A DNA stretch of 64,000 bases from an uncultured Ilumatobacter sp. (GCA_905480335.1 CAJQPY010000004.1:124001-188000), one strand, 5' to 3'; positions 30,330 to 43,537 are shown, numbered from the stretch's first letter. The notes: a model not told the origin generated them from the letters alone. Numbers and translations: made by a program.

Positions 30330-30527
30330 GGATTCTCTTTCGCTTCAGCCACACCGTTGTGGGGCAGCCATTGCCCATACTAGGTTCCCTTCGGCTGTGA
30401 TCCTCTGCCCTGGTCCGGTTCGACACGAACTGCGGGATCTGAGCATCGGCCGGGGACGAGTGTCCGTGCCGTCGAGACCCATTACCGATGGGCCCTCCGA
30501 AAGGTGGTCTGTGCGTAGCCTGAGCCG

Positions 30528-31715
30528 ATGAGCGACTCGACCGTCTACCTCGATCACGCGGCCTCGACGCCGATGCTCCCCGGCGCCATCGAGGCGATGA
30601 CGCCCTATTTTTCCGAGGTTTACGCCAATCCTTCGGGCTCGCATCGATTTGCCCGTCAGGCGCGCCGCGCGATCGACGAAGCCCGCGACGATGTCGCCGA
30701 GGTACTCGGGGTCCGACCGAACGAAGTGGTGTTCACCAGTTGCGGAACCGAAAGCGACAACACAGCGATCCTCGGAGCGGTCAGCCGCATCGGTGGAGTG
30801 GCGGTGTGTGCGGCCGCCGAACACCACGCCGTGCTGCATGTCGTCGAGGCGGTAGGCGGCGACATCGTTCCGGTCGACGGTTTCGCAAGGATTGATGTGG
30901 ACGCGCTCGCTGATCTTCTCGACGAGCACAGCGCCGCAGGGCGCAATGTCGCAGTCGTGAGTGTAATGGCCGTGAACAACGAGGTCGGCACGGTCAATGA
31001 CGTTGCCGCTGTCGCCGCCGTTGTGCGTCGGCATGCGCCGGGGGCATTGGTCCACACCGATGCCGTGCAGGCCCCGAGTTGGCTCGACCTGCGAGCCCTC
31101 ACCCCGCACGTCGATCTACTTGCACTCAGCGCACACAAGTTCGGTGGACCCAAAGGTGTCGGGATCCTGGTCGAACGTGGCGGCCCACGCATCGACCCCC
31201 TGATTATCGGAGGCGGTCAAGAGCGTGAGCGGCGCAGTGGAACGCACAACGTCGCCGGGATCGTGGCCGCGGCGACGGCTCTGCGGTCCACTGACAGTGA
31301 GCGGGCGACTGAGATTCCACGGCTCATCCAACTGCGAGATCGACTCGTCGGCGAATTGGTCGAGCAACTTGACGACGTAACGGAGACGATCCCACGTGCC
31401 GGCGGAGAGTTCGGAGTCGAAAAGGTGGCCGGATCAGCGCACGTTTGTATTGGCGGCATTGAGTCGGAGGCATTGTTGTTCTTGCTCGATGAAGCTGACG
31501 TGTGTGCATCGGCGGCCTCGGCGTGCGCGAGCGGTGCGATGGAGCCGTCTCACGTGCTCGCAGCGATGGGCGTAGACCGCGAGGTCGCCCTCGGCGCGCT
31601 CCGGCTCAGCCTCGGGCACGCATCAACCGAGGCCGACGTCGACCGCGGGATCGAGGCGATCACGTCCGCAGTGACGAGACTGCGCTCCCATCGCCCGACT
31701 CGCACGACGTCGTAG
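30528..31715 (+). CDS. iscS: Cysteine desulfurase
   Basis: VYLDHAASTPM, HTDAVQAPSWLDL, LALSAHKFGGPKGVGILV, CASAASACASG loop. Confidence 0.95.
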   Translation: MSDSTVYLDHAASTPMLPGAIEAMTPYFSEVYANPSGSHRFARQARRAIDEARDDVAEVLGVRPNEVVFTSCGTESDNTAILGAVSRIGGVAVCAAAEHHAVLHVVEAVGGDIVPVDGFARIDVDALADLLDEHSAAGRNVAVVSVMAVNNEVGTVNDVAAVAAVVRRHAPGALVHTDAVQAPSWLDLRALTPHVDLLALSAHKFGGPKGVGILVERGGPRIDPLIIGGGQERERRSGTHNVAGIVAAATALRSTDSERATEIPRLIQLRDRLVGELVEQLDDVTETIPRAGGEFGVEKVAGSAHVCIGGIESEALLFLLDEADVCASAASACASGAMEPSHVLAAMGVDREVALGALRLSLGHASTEADVDRGIEAITSAVTRLRSHRPTRTTS

Positions 31716-31754
31716 ACCTGCTCGGGAGCGCTAGCTGCCCCTAGCCTGTTTTGC

Positions 31755-32798
31755 GTGAAGGTGATGTGTGCAATGAGCGGTGGGGTCGACTCCTCCGTCG
31801 CAGCGCTGCTGCTGAAGGAGCAGGGTCACGAGGTCGTCGGCGTCACGATGAAACTGTGGGGCGGAGACTCCGACACTGGCTGCTGCTCGGTCTCCGATGT
31901 CGACGACGCTCGCCGTGTCGCTCAACAACTTGACATCGACCATCTCGTCTTCAACTTCGGAGATGACTTCGACGCCCACGTCGTCGACCCGTATGTGCAG
32001 GCGCATGCCGCAGGCGTGACCCCGAACCCCTGTATCGAATGCAATCGCTCGGTGAAGTTCGCCCGGCTCGCCGAGCGTGCCGAGCTACTCGGCTTCGACG
32101 CAGTGGCGACGGGGCACCATGCGGCGATCGGCCGTCTCGACGACGGGTCACTTACGCTCGAGCGCGGCCACGACGAGAAAAAGGATCAGAGCTACGTCGT
32201 CCACATGCTTGACCAGGCGCAACTTGCCCGCACCATGTTTCCCGTCGGCGGCATGGACAAAGTCGACGTACGCGCCCGCGCCGCCGATATCGACCTGCGG
32301 ACGGCCGACAAGCCCGACAGCCAAGACGTGTGTTTCATCACGTCGACCGGCGGGCGCACAGCATTCCTCGGTGATCGCATTCCATTTCGACGCGGGTCGG
32401 TGGTCGACATGAGCGGTGCCACGCTCGGCGAGGTCGAGGCGGTCGAGATGGTCACCGTCGGACAGCGCAAGGGCCTCGGCTTGCCGGGGGGCGGTCCGAA
32501 GCGCTACGTGGTCGATGTCGACGTGACGAACCAGGTAGTGACGGTCGGCGATGACGCCGATCTGATCTGCGAGACCCTCGACGTAGTTGCGCCGACCTGG
32601 GTCGCCGAGCGGGTCTCGGGTCAGGTGCGAGTGCAGTGCAGCGCTCACGGAGCAACGCGGCTAGCCCACATCTCGATCGACGGAGAACAGATCCGGGTGG
32701 CATGGCATGAGCCCCAACGACGAATCGCTCCAGGCCAGAGCGTCGTGTTCTACGACGAAGCAGATCGTCGCGTTCTTGGCGGCGGCATCTGCGTCTGA
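31755..32798 (+). CDS. mnmA: tRNA-specific 2-thiouridylase
   Basis: MSGGVDSSVAALLL, TPNPCIECNRSVKF, ATGHHA, SQDVCFI. Confidence 0.97.
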   Translation: MKVMCAMSGGVDSSVAALLLKEQGHEVVGVTMKLWGGDSDTGCCSVSDVDDARRVAQQLDIDHLVFNFGDDFDAHVVDPYVQAHAAGVTPNPCIECNRSVKFARLAERAELLGFDAVATGHHAAIGRLDDGSLTLERGHDEKKDQSYVVHMLDQAQLARTMFPVGGMDKVDVRARAADIDLRTADKPDSQDVCFITSTGGRTAFLGDRIPFRRGSVVDMSGATLGEVEAVEMVTVGQRKGLGLPGGGPKRYVVDVDVTNQVVTVGDDADLICETLDVVAPTWVAERVSGQVRVQCSAHGATRLAHISIDGEQIRVAWHEPQRRIAPGQSVVFYDEADRRVLGGGICV

Positions 32799-32805
32799 TG
32801 CACGT

Positions 32806-33741
32806 TCAGCGAATCGGAAGACCGCGAACGGCAGCGCAGCGCAGCGCTTCGCCAGGGCGGCTTGGAGCGATCAGGAACCCAGTCATGTGGATAGCACGTC
32901 CGTTCGGCTCTTGCGGCGTGAACGCGAAGACCGTCGACACGGTTTGCGACGTGTCGACCTGGACGGCGTAGCCGCTTGCCGGGCCGGTCAGATCGGCGGC
33001 TTCCGTCTCGGAGCGGGCTAGTCCGAGACTGAGAATTTGATCGGTCTTGACCATCAGCGTGTCGGCGAGCACGACGGGATCGTGGACGACCAGACCAGCA
33101 GGAACCAGCACGAGCCAACGCCGAGACATTGTGTGCCAGCGCGGGCCGATGAATGCCGTAGCGGCCACGGCGAGGAAGGTCAGTGGAATCCCGGCGATCC
33201 AGTTGGCCGTGCCGAGCGCAAGCGGGCCTCCGAGCAAAGCCGGCGCCCACAAGATCCACGACACCACCGCTGCGGCGCCAGCGGGAACAGGGCTCCGTAG
33301 CGGGAGACGGTCTTCGTCGCCGTACGCCGAGGCCTGCACCATCCAGCGACCAAACTCTGCCGTGAAGATTGAGGTGACTGCAACAATGGCGGGGGCCACC
33401 AGCAGTGCGACGTCGATACTGGGACTACCGCCGACCGCTGCTGCAGCTGCGGCAATCAGCGAGAGGGGCGCGCCGACGCGCGTGATAGTCAAGGAGATGA
33501 CGGCGGGAATCAGGAGCCCGATAGCAACGAGTGCGAACACTGTCCAAGAACCGAGGGCAATCACCCACTGCACAGCATTGCTGCGGCCTGACGCAGCGGA
33601 TTCCAATGCGCCGCCTCCGACGATCGCCACGAGTACCCAAGCGAAACGAGCCACCCACGGAATCGCGCGGGCCGAAAGAGGTCGGGCCGGCGACGTTGGA
33701 GGCGCAGAATCGGTGGCGGTCATCGGAACAGATTTGTCCAT
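32806..33741 (-). CDS. Hypothetical multi-TM protein
   Basis: Long ORF with about 6 hydrophobic spans; tail with beta-rich PH-like segment. Confidence 0.6.
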   Translation of the reverse strand: MDKSVPMTATDSAPPTSPARPLSARAIPWVARFAWVLVAIVGGGALESAASGRSNAVQWVIALGSWTVFALVAIGLLIPAVISLTITRVGAPLSLIAAAAAAVGGSPSIDVALLVAPAIVAVTSIFTAEFGRWMVQASAYGDEDRLPLRSPVPAGAAAVVSWILWAPALLGGPLALGTANWIAGIPLTFLAVAATAFIGPRWHTMSRRWLVLVPAGLVVHDPVVLADTLMVKTDQILSLGLARSETEAADLTGPASGYAVQVDTSQTVSTVFAFTPQEPNGRAIHMTGFLIAPSRPGEALRCAAVRGLPIR

Positions 33742-33864
33742 TGGGCATCTGTGCGGCCAACGTAAGTAGATGGCGTCCTTTGAGCCACTCGAGAATCCGG
33801 GAGCGATTCGACGCTATGCAACGTGGCCGAGCGCGAAATCGGAGATGGACTCCGGAGCGATTCG

Positions 33865-37001
<3,137 letters not shown>

Positions 37002-37010
37002 ATGGGGCGG

Positions 37011-37580
37011 TTAGACGACTTCGAATGCCCACCGGTAGCTGCGGGCCGAGTCGCGGCCTTCTTCGGCCTTCCAGAAAATGACCTGCGCCTGATGGCGCCC
37101 TTCGTCGAAACTCTCGATCAACGCGCCGTCGGTGGGCCGGAACGTGATCACTGAGTTACCCGGGTCAAATACTGCGGTCGGCGGCGTTGAGATCTGCTGG
37201 CCGGCGGTCTCGGGAGTGAGGTCACCGCTGAATTCGCCGATTCGCTCCGTCGGAAGTTCGATCCCGTCGATCACCAGTACAGCCTCGTAGCCGAATTGGA
37301 GATCGACAACGATCTGCTCCTGTTGGAACACCTGTTGTGCGTTCTCGACCGGTGAGAGCTCCTCAATCGCATCAGGTCGGTTGACACCGTCGGTCCCGGT
37401 GATAGCGGAAGTCATCCCCCAGGCGATGAGTGCTACTCCGCAGGCGATGACAAAACAGGCCACGAGTACCCCGGTATCAGGCCGTCGCCGTGTTGAGGGC
37501 GTGGGCTTCTCGCTGGCGTCGTTGAGGGAGTTGCCGTCAGCTTCGACGGCTGGCTCGAGATCGCGCTCGGTGTCGCTCAC
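37011..37580 (-). CDS. Single-TM protein with CopC-like extracellular domain
   Basis: TM VLVACFVIACGVALIAWGM; VITFRPTDGALIESFDEGRHQAQVIFW. Confidence 0.6.
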   Translation of the reverse strand: MSDTERDLEPAVEADGNSLNDASEKPTPSTRRRPDTGVLVACFVIACGVALIAWGMTSAITGTDGVNRPDAIEELSPVENAQQVFQQEQIVVDLQFGYEAVLVIDGIELPTERIGEFSGDLTPETAGQQISTPPTAVFDPGNSVITFRPTDGALIESFDEGRHQAQVIFWKAEEGRDSARSYRWAFEVV

Positions 37581-37635
37581 TAGATAAGTGTGCCTGGCGG
37601 TTCCCGAGAACGCGCAGGCGGTAGCGTTTCGGGCG

Positions 37636-40155
37636 GTGGAAAATGTCGACGAACAACGCGGTGGATCGGGCGGGGAATCGCTCGAAGGAACCGTTCTAGC
37701 GGGTCGCTATCGCGTCGCGAGAGTCGTTTCGACGGGCGCGAACACGGTCATCATGGATGGCATCGATCAGCGAAACGACAACGAGGTCACGCTCAAGATC
37801 GTTCGACCCGAACATGCCCAGGATCCTGAGTTCCGACGCAAGTTCACGCGTCTTGCCGAAATATCCAACGCGTTGTCTCACCCGAATATCGCGTCGGTGA
37901 GCGATTGGGGAGAGACCGAATTGCGGGGCGAGTCCACAGTTTTCTGGGTTGTCGATGCGCTAGGCGGTGGAAGTCTGCGTGACCTGCTCGACCGGGGTCG
38001 GCTGCTTCAGCCGGGACAGGCGCTTGTCATCGGGCTCGAAACCTGTCGGGCACTTGATGCGGCGCATCAGAAGGGTCTGTTTCACACCGAGCTGACGCCG
38101 TCGAAGATGGTCTTTGGCGCAGATCGGCGGCTACGCGTGATCGACTTCGGAATGGCTCGCTTGCTTGCCGAGCCGGCCTGGGCCGATGCATCGGCACTTC
38201 CGACGCATGTGGCGCGCTACGCGTCGCCAGAGCAAGCGCTCGGATCGCCGACCGATTCCAAAACTGACGTGTATGCGCTCGCCCTCGTCATGATCGAGGC
38301 CGTCACCGGTGCAGTTCCGTTCGCGGCCGACTCCACCGTCGCGACGTTGTCCGGCCGTGTCGACAAGCTGCTCCCCGTCTCGGCCGACCTGGGGTCCCTC
38401 GCCTCGGTGCTCGAGCGTGCTGGTCGTCCCGAGTCGCCTGATCGATTCACGGCTGCCGAGTTCGGCCGAGCGCTCGTTCAGGCAGCACCTGGCCTGCCCA
38501 AGCCCGAGCCGATTCCGATTCTCTTCACCGGGACCTTCGATACGACAGCAATGCGTCGTCCGACCGACCCCACTGGTGGGGTCGAACGTCCGGCACCGGT
38601 CGCCGGTCTGGCCGGAGTCGACGAGACCGGAACATCTGCTGTCACAGGTGCCGCCGTGGTTGCTGGCGCCGCAGCGGGGGCGGTAGAAGCCGGTGCAGCG
38701 GCGCAGACTTTCGCAGCGGTGGTACCTGGCGCAGATGTTGGCGCGGCACGGTCTGAGCGTGAACTGGATGAGATCCCGCCTGTCGAGGTCGACGCGGATG
38801 ACGTCGCTGCCGAGGATTGTGCCGAACCCGACAACGAGTCAGACGGTATCGGAATAGTCGTGACAGGGCAGGAAGCCGCCGGACCGGAGAGTGTCGGACC
38901 CGAGAAAGCCAAGCTGGAGATTGCCGAGGAAGTTGAACCGACGATCGCCGAGGATCTGGACGCTGCAGACGGCGAGGTGGCTGCTGTGGTCGTCGGTGAA
39001 GTTGCAACAAGCGATGAACTGCCGATCGCGGATGAGCTGGCGGCCGGCGATGAGCCGCTTTCAGAACCGAAGCCGGAGATCTCGGAGGTTGCCGAAGTGG
39101 CAACTCACGCCGTTCCCTCTGCGGGACCTGACACGGACGCTCTGGCTGCGACAACCGCTCTCCCTGCTGTGCACGCCGATGCCGAGGGCGTGGCGAGCGG
39201 GGAGATCTACGATGAAGAGGCGGGCCGGCGGCGGCGAGGCCCCGTGATCCTGTTGATCATGCTGCTACTCGCCGGGCTGGCGGCACTCGGGTACGCGGGT
39301 TCACTGCTGTTGCAGACCAAGTCGTTTGAGGTGCCCGTGCTGGCCGGGGTCCCCGAAGACGAAGCCCTCAATCAGATCGCTGGCAACGGTTGGGAGATCG
39401 ACACGCTCCGGGAGCGCAGCGACACGTTCCCCGAGTTCGACACTGTCATCCGCACCAGGCCCGGGCCGGGTATCGAACTTGATGAGGGCGAACCGTTCAC
39501 TCTCGTGCTCAGTAACGGCCCAGAGTTCCGTACGTTGCCCGAGCTCGAGGCGCTGCCGTTTGATGCGGCGATTGCGGAGTTGGCCGGACTCGGCCTCAGT
39601 GGTGTCGAAGCACCCGAGCGCTTGTTCTCCGAGACCGTGGCACCGGAGTCCGTGATCGCATGGCAAGTCCAGGGCGATGCCGACGGCACCATGCAGGCTG
39701 GCGCCCAAATTCTGCCTGGCGAAACCATTGTCATGACATTATCGATGGGACCCGAACCACGGATTGTTCCGGATTTGACCGGCCAAACCGTTCAGCTCGC
39801 GACTGCGACGCTCGCCGATCTCCAACTCGAGCTCGCACGAGATGACGACCTGTTCAGCGACACCGTGCCAATCGGTCAGACCGTATCGCAGAACCCGGCG
39901 GTGGGTGCATCCCTCGAACGTAACGGCACGGTCACGATTCAGGTATCCAAGGGACCCGACGTCGTGCCGTTCCCCGATCTGACCGGACAGACGTTCACCG
40001 ATGCTCAAACACTGCTGACCAATACCGGCTACGTCATCGGCAGTCTCCTCGGCACGACCGAGGGCAGGTTTGTCGAGGCGACGATTGATGATGCCGACGT
40101 TCTCCCCGGCGACCTGCACCGACGCGGGACCCCAGTCGACCTGATCTTCCTGTAA
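37636..40155 (+). CDS. Ser/Thr kinase-like receptor with one TM and four PASTA domains; probable pseudokinase
   Basis: Kinase fold (VTLKIV, VIDFGMARLL, YASPEQALG, DVYALALVMIE) but HTELTPSK in place of HRDxKxxN and no GxGxxG; TM VILLIMLLLAGLAALGY; four PASTA repeats ending SNGPEF/SMGPEP/SKGPDV/LIFL. Confidence 0.9.
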   Translation: MENVDEQRGGSGGESLEGTVLAGRYRVARVVSTGANTVIMDGIDQRNDNEVTLKIVRPEHAQDPEFRRKFTRLAEISNALSHPNIASVSDWGETELRGESTVFWVVDALGGGSLRDLLDRGRLLQPGQALVIGLETCRALDAAHQKGLFHTELTPSKMVFGADRRLRVIDFGMARLLAEPAWADASALPTHVARYASPEQALGSPTDSKTDVYALALVMIEAVTGAVPFAADSTVATLSGRVDKLLPVSADLGSLASVLERAGRPESPDRFTAAEFGRALVQAAPGLPKPEPIPILFTGTFDTTAMRRPTDPTGGVERPAPVAGLAGVDETGTSAVTGAAVVAGAAAGAVEAGAAAQTFAAVVPGADVGAARSERELDEIPPVEVDADDVAAEDCAEPDNESDGIGIVVTGQEAAGPESVGPEKAKLEIAEEVEPTIAEDLDAADGEVAAVVVGEVATSDELPIADELAAGDEPLSEPKPEISEVAEVATHAVPSAGPDTDALAATTALPAVHADAEGVASGEIYDEEAGRRRRGPVILLIMLLLAGLAALGYAGSLLLQTKSFEVPVLAGVPEDEALNQIAGNGWEIDTLRERSDTFPEFDTVIRTRPGPGIELDEGEPFTLVLSNGPEFRTLPELEALPFDAAIAELAGLGLSGVEAPERLFSETVAPESVIAWQVQGDADGTMQAGAQILPGETIVMTLSMGPEPRIVPDLTGQTVQLATATLADLQLELARDDDLFSDTVPIGQTVSQNPAVGASLERNGTVTIQVSKGPDVVPFPDLTGQTFTDAQTLLTNTGYVIGSLLGTTEGRFVEATIDDADVLPGDLHRRGTPVDLIFL

Positions 40156-40207
40156 CGGCTCCAGACGAGATTGCGGGCCCCCGATGCAGCCTGGCTACGG
40201 TGCAGCC

Positions 40208-41077
40208 ATGACCTCGTTGGACGGCCGCGTCGCCATCATCACAGGCGCAGGCCGGGGAATCGGGCGTGAGCACGCACTGTTTTTTGCTGCAGAAGGTGCG
40301 CGTGTCGTGGTGAACGATCACGGCAGCTCGAACGATGGCTCTGCATCAGGAGAATCACCTTCCGACGACGTTGTCAGTGAGATTCGCGACGCAGGCGGCG
40401 AAGCGGTCTCGAACACCGACGATGTCGCGGACTGGGCTGGTGCGGAGCGGCTCATCCAGACGGCGATCGACGCCTTCGGCGACCTCGACGTCGTGGTGAA
40501 CAACGCAGGGATTCTGCGCGACCGGACCATCGTGAACATGACCGAGGCGGAGTGGGACGACGTGGTCGGGGTTCACCTTAAGGGCCATTTCGCGCCGACT
40601 CGTCATGCGGCTGTGTACTGGCGAACCGAGCACAAAGCGGGCCGCAGAAAGCGTCGCAATCTCGTGCACACGTCGAGCACTTCGGGGCTGTACGCAAACC
40701 CCGGTCAGGCGAACTATGGCGCCGCCAAGTCGGCGATCGCGACGTTCAGTCAGATTGCCGCGAAGGAATTGTCTCGCTACGACGTGGTGAGTAACTGCAT
40801 TGCTCCGGGAGCTCGCACGCGGCTTACGCTTGCAAGTCCGGGCCTTGAGGACATCATGGCGCCGGCAGCATCCGGGTTCGACGAGTGGAGTCCTGCCAAC
40901 ATTTCACCGCTTGCCGCTTTCTTGAGCACAGCCGATTGCTCGCTGACCGGCGAGACGTTCCTCGCCCAGGGCGGGGTCGTCAAGCGACTCGACGGGTGGT
41001 CGACTCGTGAGACGCTTGAGCAGAGCGGCAAGTGGACGGTCGACGGGCTCACGAGAGCTTTCGCCGCTACTCGGTGA
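40208..41077 (+). CDS. SDR-family dehydrogenase (3-hydroxyacyl-CoA dehydrogenase / HSD17B4-like)
   Basis: GAGRGIGREHALFFAAEGARVVVND, NNAGILRD, SSTSGLYANPGQANYGAAKSA. Confidence 0.92.
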   Translation: MTSLDGRVAIITGAGRGIGREHALFFAAEGARVVVNDHGSSNDGSASGESPSDDVVSEIRDAGGEAVSNTDDVADWAGAERLIQTAIDAFGDLDVVVNNAGILRDRTIVNMTEAEWDDVVGVHLKGHFAPTRHAAVYWRTEHKAGRRKRRNLVHTSSTSGLYANPGQANYGAAKSAIATFSQIAAKELSRYDVVSNCIAPGARTRLTLASPGLEDIMAPAASGFDEWSPANISPLAAFLSTADCSLTGETFLAQGGVVKRLDGWSTRETLEQSGKWTVDGLTRAFAATR

Positions 41078-41474
41078 TCTCCTTGATCTCCTGAGCGATC
41101 TTTTCGGTGAAGTCGTTTGTCGGCAGTGACGTCTGCATGGCCATCAACTTCATCATGTCGCCCTGGACCTTGATCTTGCCGTTCATGAACGACTGCATCG
41201 CCACGGCGGGGTCCTGATCGACGAACAGTGCCTTGGCCGTCTCGTAGTCGGTCGTCACGGTGACGTCGGCGTCATCGAGCAGCCCAAGTTCCATAGCGAC
41301 CCGACCGGTTGTCGTGTCGAGGTGGCTGTTTACCTCGCTGTCACGAAAGGGAACGTCAGTGACCACCTGGTTTATTCGCAGGTCGGCTTCAACCTCGGGG
41401 ACCTCGTCGGCGTACTTCGCGCGGATGGCGCGGGCGGCGTCCATCCATTCTTCTGACAAAAAGGGGTGAGCCAT
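41067..41474 (-). CDS. SCP2 sterol-binding domain protein
   Basis: VTVTTDYETAKALFVDQDPAVAMQSFMNGKIKVQGDMMKLMAMQ. Confidence 0.88.
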   Translation of the reverse strand: MAHPFLSEEWMDAARAIRAKYADEVPEVEADLRINQVVTDVPFRDSEVNSHLDTTTGRVAMELGLLDDADVTVTTDYETAKALFVDQDPAVAMQSFMNGKIKVQGDMMKLMAMQTSLPTNDFTEKIAQEIKEITE

Positions 41475-41576
41475 AGTGACCGACTGTAGTTGTCGCGCCC
41501 AGGGTCGGCACGGCCGCAGTGTGATGGAACGCGCCGAGGCTGAGAAAAGGCCCGACAGCTTCGGCGACCGGAACGC

Positions 41577-42758
41577 TCAGCGGTCGAGTTCAACGACGAG
41601 TGTCGACGTTGTGACCGACTCAAGGACGTCACTATCGATGTCGAATCCCATGCCGGGCGCGGTCGGCACGGTGACGTGGCCGTCGACGATGGTAATCGGG
41701 TCCGTCACGATGTCCTGGGCGTAGAACCGAGCTGATGCGCTGATGTCACCGGGCAGCGTGAACCCTGGCAGCGCGCCGAGTGCCGCATTGGCCGCCCGGC
41801 CGATTCCGGTCTCGACCATGCCGCCACACCACACGGGCACGTCCAAAGTGAGACACAGGTCGTGGATTCGGATGGCCTCGAGGTAGCCCCCCACTCGACC
41901 TGGCTTGATGTTTGCGATCTCGCAGGCGCCGAGTTCGATTGCGTCGGCGGTTCCCGCAGCCGACACCAGCGACTCGTCGAGACAAATAGGCGTGTCTACT
42001 TCGTCGGCGAGCCGGGCGTGCCCGATGATGTCTTCCTCGGGGAGGGGCTGTTCGATCAGTAGCAGGTCGTAGTCGTCCAGGCGCGCCAGGTGTCGGCCGT
42101 CGGTTCGTCGGTACGCGGTGTTCGCGTCGACTTGCAGCGGGACGTCAGGTCCGATGAGGTCACGGACTGCTGCCACGTGCTCGATATCGGAATCCGGTTC
42201 GATCTTAAGCTTGATTCGGACGTAGCCGTCGTCAACGTAGCCCTGCACCGTTTTAAGTAAGTCCTCAACCGAGTCGTGGATTCCGACGCTCACACCGCTC
42301 GGGATGCGACGGGGCCGCCCGTCGGAGTCGGTGGCAGTGCCGAGCAGGTCGGCGAAGGACATCCCGGCGGCACGAAGCTGAGCATCGAGAACCGCCGCTT
42401 CGATGGCGCCCTTCGCCATAGGGTGGCCGTGGACCGGTGCAAGCACGTCGCTGACATCAGCCGCATCGATCCCGGCGAGCGCGCGTGCCGCCAGACGCGG
42501 AAGAAGATGCTGCACCATTACGTGCTGTGACCCGTCGACGTACTCGGCGGAGTACGTCGGCTCACCGAGCGCAACGCACTCGCCCCATCCGTGAACAACC
42601 TCGCCGTCGAGTTCGGCTTCTATATGCACGATGAGGATATCTCGGTCGGCTTCGACGCCGAAGCTTGTGCGGAACGGTGTGACCAGCGGCATCGCGATCC
42701 GTCGCAGCTCGACACGTGACACGCGTACTGGTGGTAGCGATGTGGTCGAGTTATTCAT
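41577..42758 (-). CDS. menC: Enolase-superfamily o-succinylbenzoate synthase / N-succinylamino acid racemase
   Basis: TPFRTSFG, RIKLKIEP, LQVDANTAY, LIEQPL, DESL, NIKPGRVGG, GGMVETGIGRAAN. Confidence 0.92.
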   Translation of the reverse strand: MNNSTTSLPPVRVSRVELRRIAMPLVTPFRTSFGVEADRDILIVHIEAELDGEVVHGWGECVALGEPTYSAEYVDGSQHVMVQHLLPRLAARALAGIDAADVSDVLAPVHGHPMAKGAIEAAVLDAQLRAAGMSFADLLGTATDSDGRPRRIPSGVSVGIHDSVEDLLKTVQGYVDDGYVRIKLKIEPDSDIEHVAAVRDLIGPDVPLQVDANTAYRRTDGRHLARLDDYDLLLIEQPLPEEDIIGHARLADEVDTPICLDESLVSAAGTADAIELGACEIANIKPGRVGGYLEAIRIHDLCLTLDVPVWCGGMVETGIGRAANAALGALPGFTLPGDISASARFYAQDIVTDPITIVDGHVTVPTAPGMGFDIDSDVLESVTTSTLVVELDR

Positions 42759-43537
42759 TGCGCCGCCTCGACCACGTATTCACCCTGCTCGGTGAACCCG
42801 ACGATTCGGCCGCCAAGTTCGAGCGCTCCCTGGAGGGCGGAGCGAGTCGAGCGGCGCCATTCTCCGACTGCCGCCGAGTCGGTTCGGCGAAGCGTGACAA
42901 CGTCGTCGGGTGTCGGCACGAGCGTCCGTTCACCAACGCCGGGGCCGCTGTCGCTCTGCGCGCCCTCGCCGACGACGGGCCACGCCATCAGCAGGCGGTC
43001 GGATTCGTCGCCAGCATTGATCGCGTCTGTCATCGTTCCATAGAACGACGGCAAATACTCGTGCACCTCGGCACCGAGGATTTCGATGTTGAACCATGCG
43101 TTTCGGCGAACGAGCGGGTCGAAGGTCCATACGATCCACTCGATGTCGTGCTCCTCGGCCCAGCGGCGCTGGTGCATTTTCATCGCACGTCCGAGCCCCG
43201 AACGTCGGGCACCGGGGAGTAGGCCGGTGATGTGGCTGTGCAGCGCCGATCGGCCCTGGTGGCGAGCGAGGATGCCGACCGATGCACCCAGCATCCGTTC
43301 GTCGTCGCCACGTGTCTCGTATGCGGCGCTGACGTAGCCGCCCGAGTGGGAAACGGCCATCAAGATTTCAATCGACACGAGCTGGGCCACCGAACCCCAC
43401 ACCTGTTGAAAGACCTCTCCCAACTCGATCATCTCGTTAGCGGTGTGCAGCAGGCGGATCTCGATGTTGGCCAGCCCATGCGATGTCTTGGAGTCGGAGT
43501 GCTGCTCGTCACTGCCGTTGATGTCGATGGTGCTCAT
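42755..43537 (-). CDS. GNAT-family acyltransferase (COG3375-like)
   Basis: HSHITGLLPGARRSGLGRAMKMHQRRWAEEHDIEWIVWTFDPLVRRNAWFNIEILGAEVHEYLPSFYG; ATGA overlap with menC. Confidence 0.88.
   Translation of the reverse strand: MSTIDINGSDEQHSDSKTSHGLANIEIRLLHTANEMIELGEVFQQVWGSVAQLVSIEILMAVSHSGGYVSAAYETRGDDERMLGASVGILARHQGRSALHSHITGLLPGARRSGLGRAMKMHQRRWAEEHDIEWIVWTFDPLVRRNAWFNIEILGAEVHEYLPSFYGTMTDAINAGDESDRLLMAWPVVGEGAQSDSGPGVGERTLVPTPDDVVTLRRTDSAAVGEWRRSTRSALQGALELGGRIVGFTEQGEYVVEAAQ

Noticed and set aside
37588-37635. Upstream ATG/TTG start for the PASTA protein given in the ORF track
   Set aside because: A GTG at 37636 lies 8 nt after a TAGCGT box, and the track start is only 7 bp from the divergent gene; the later start is more plausible.
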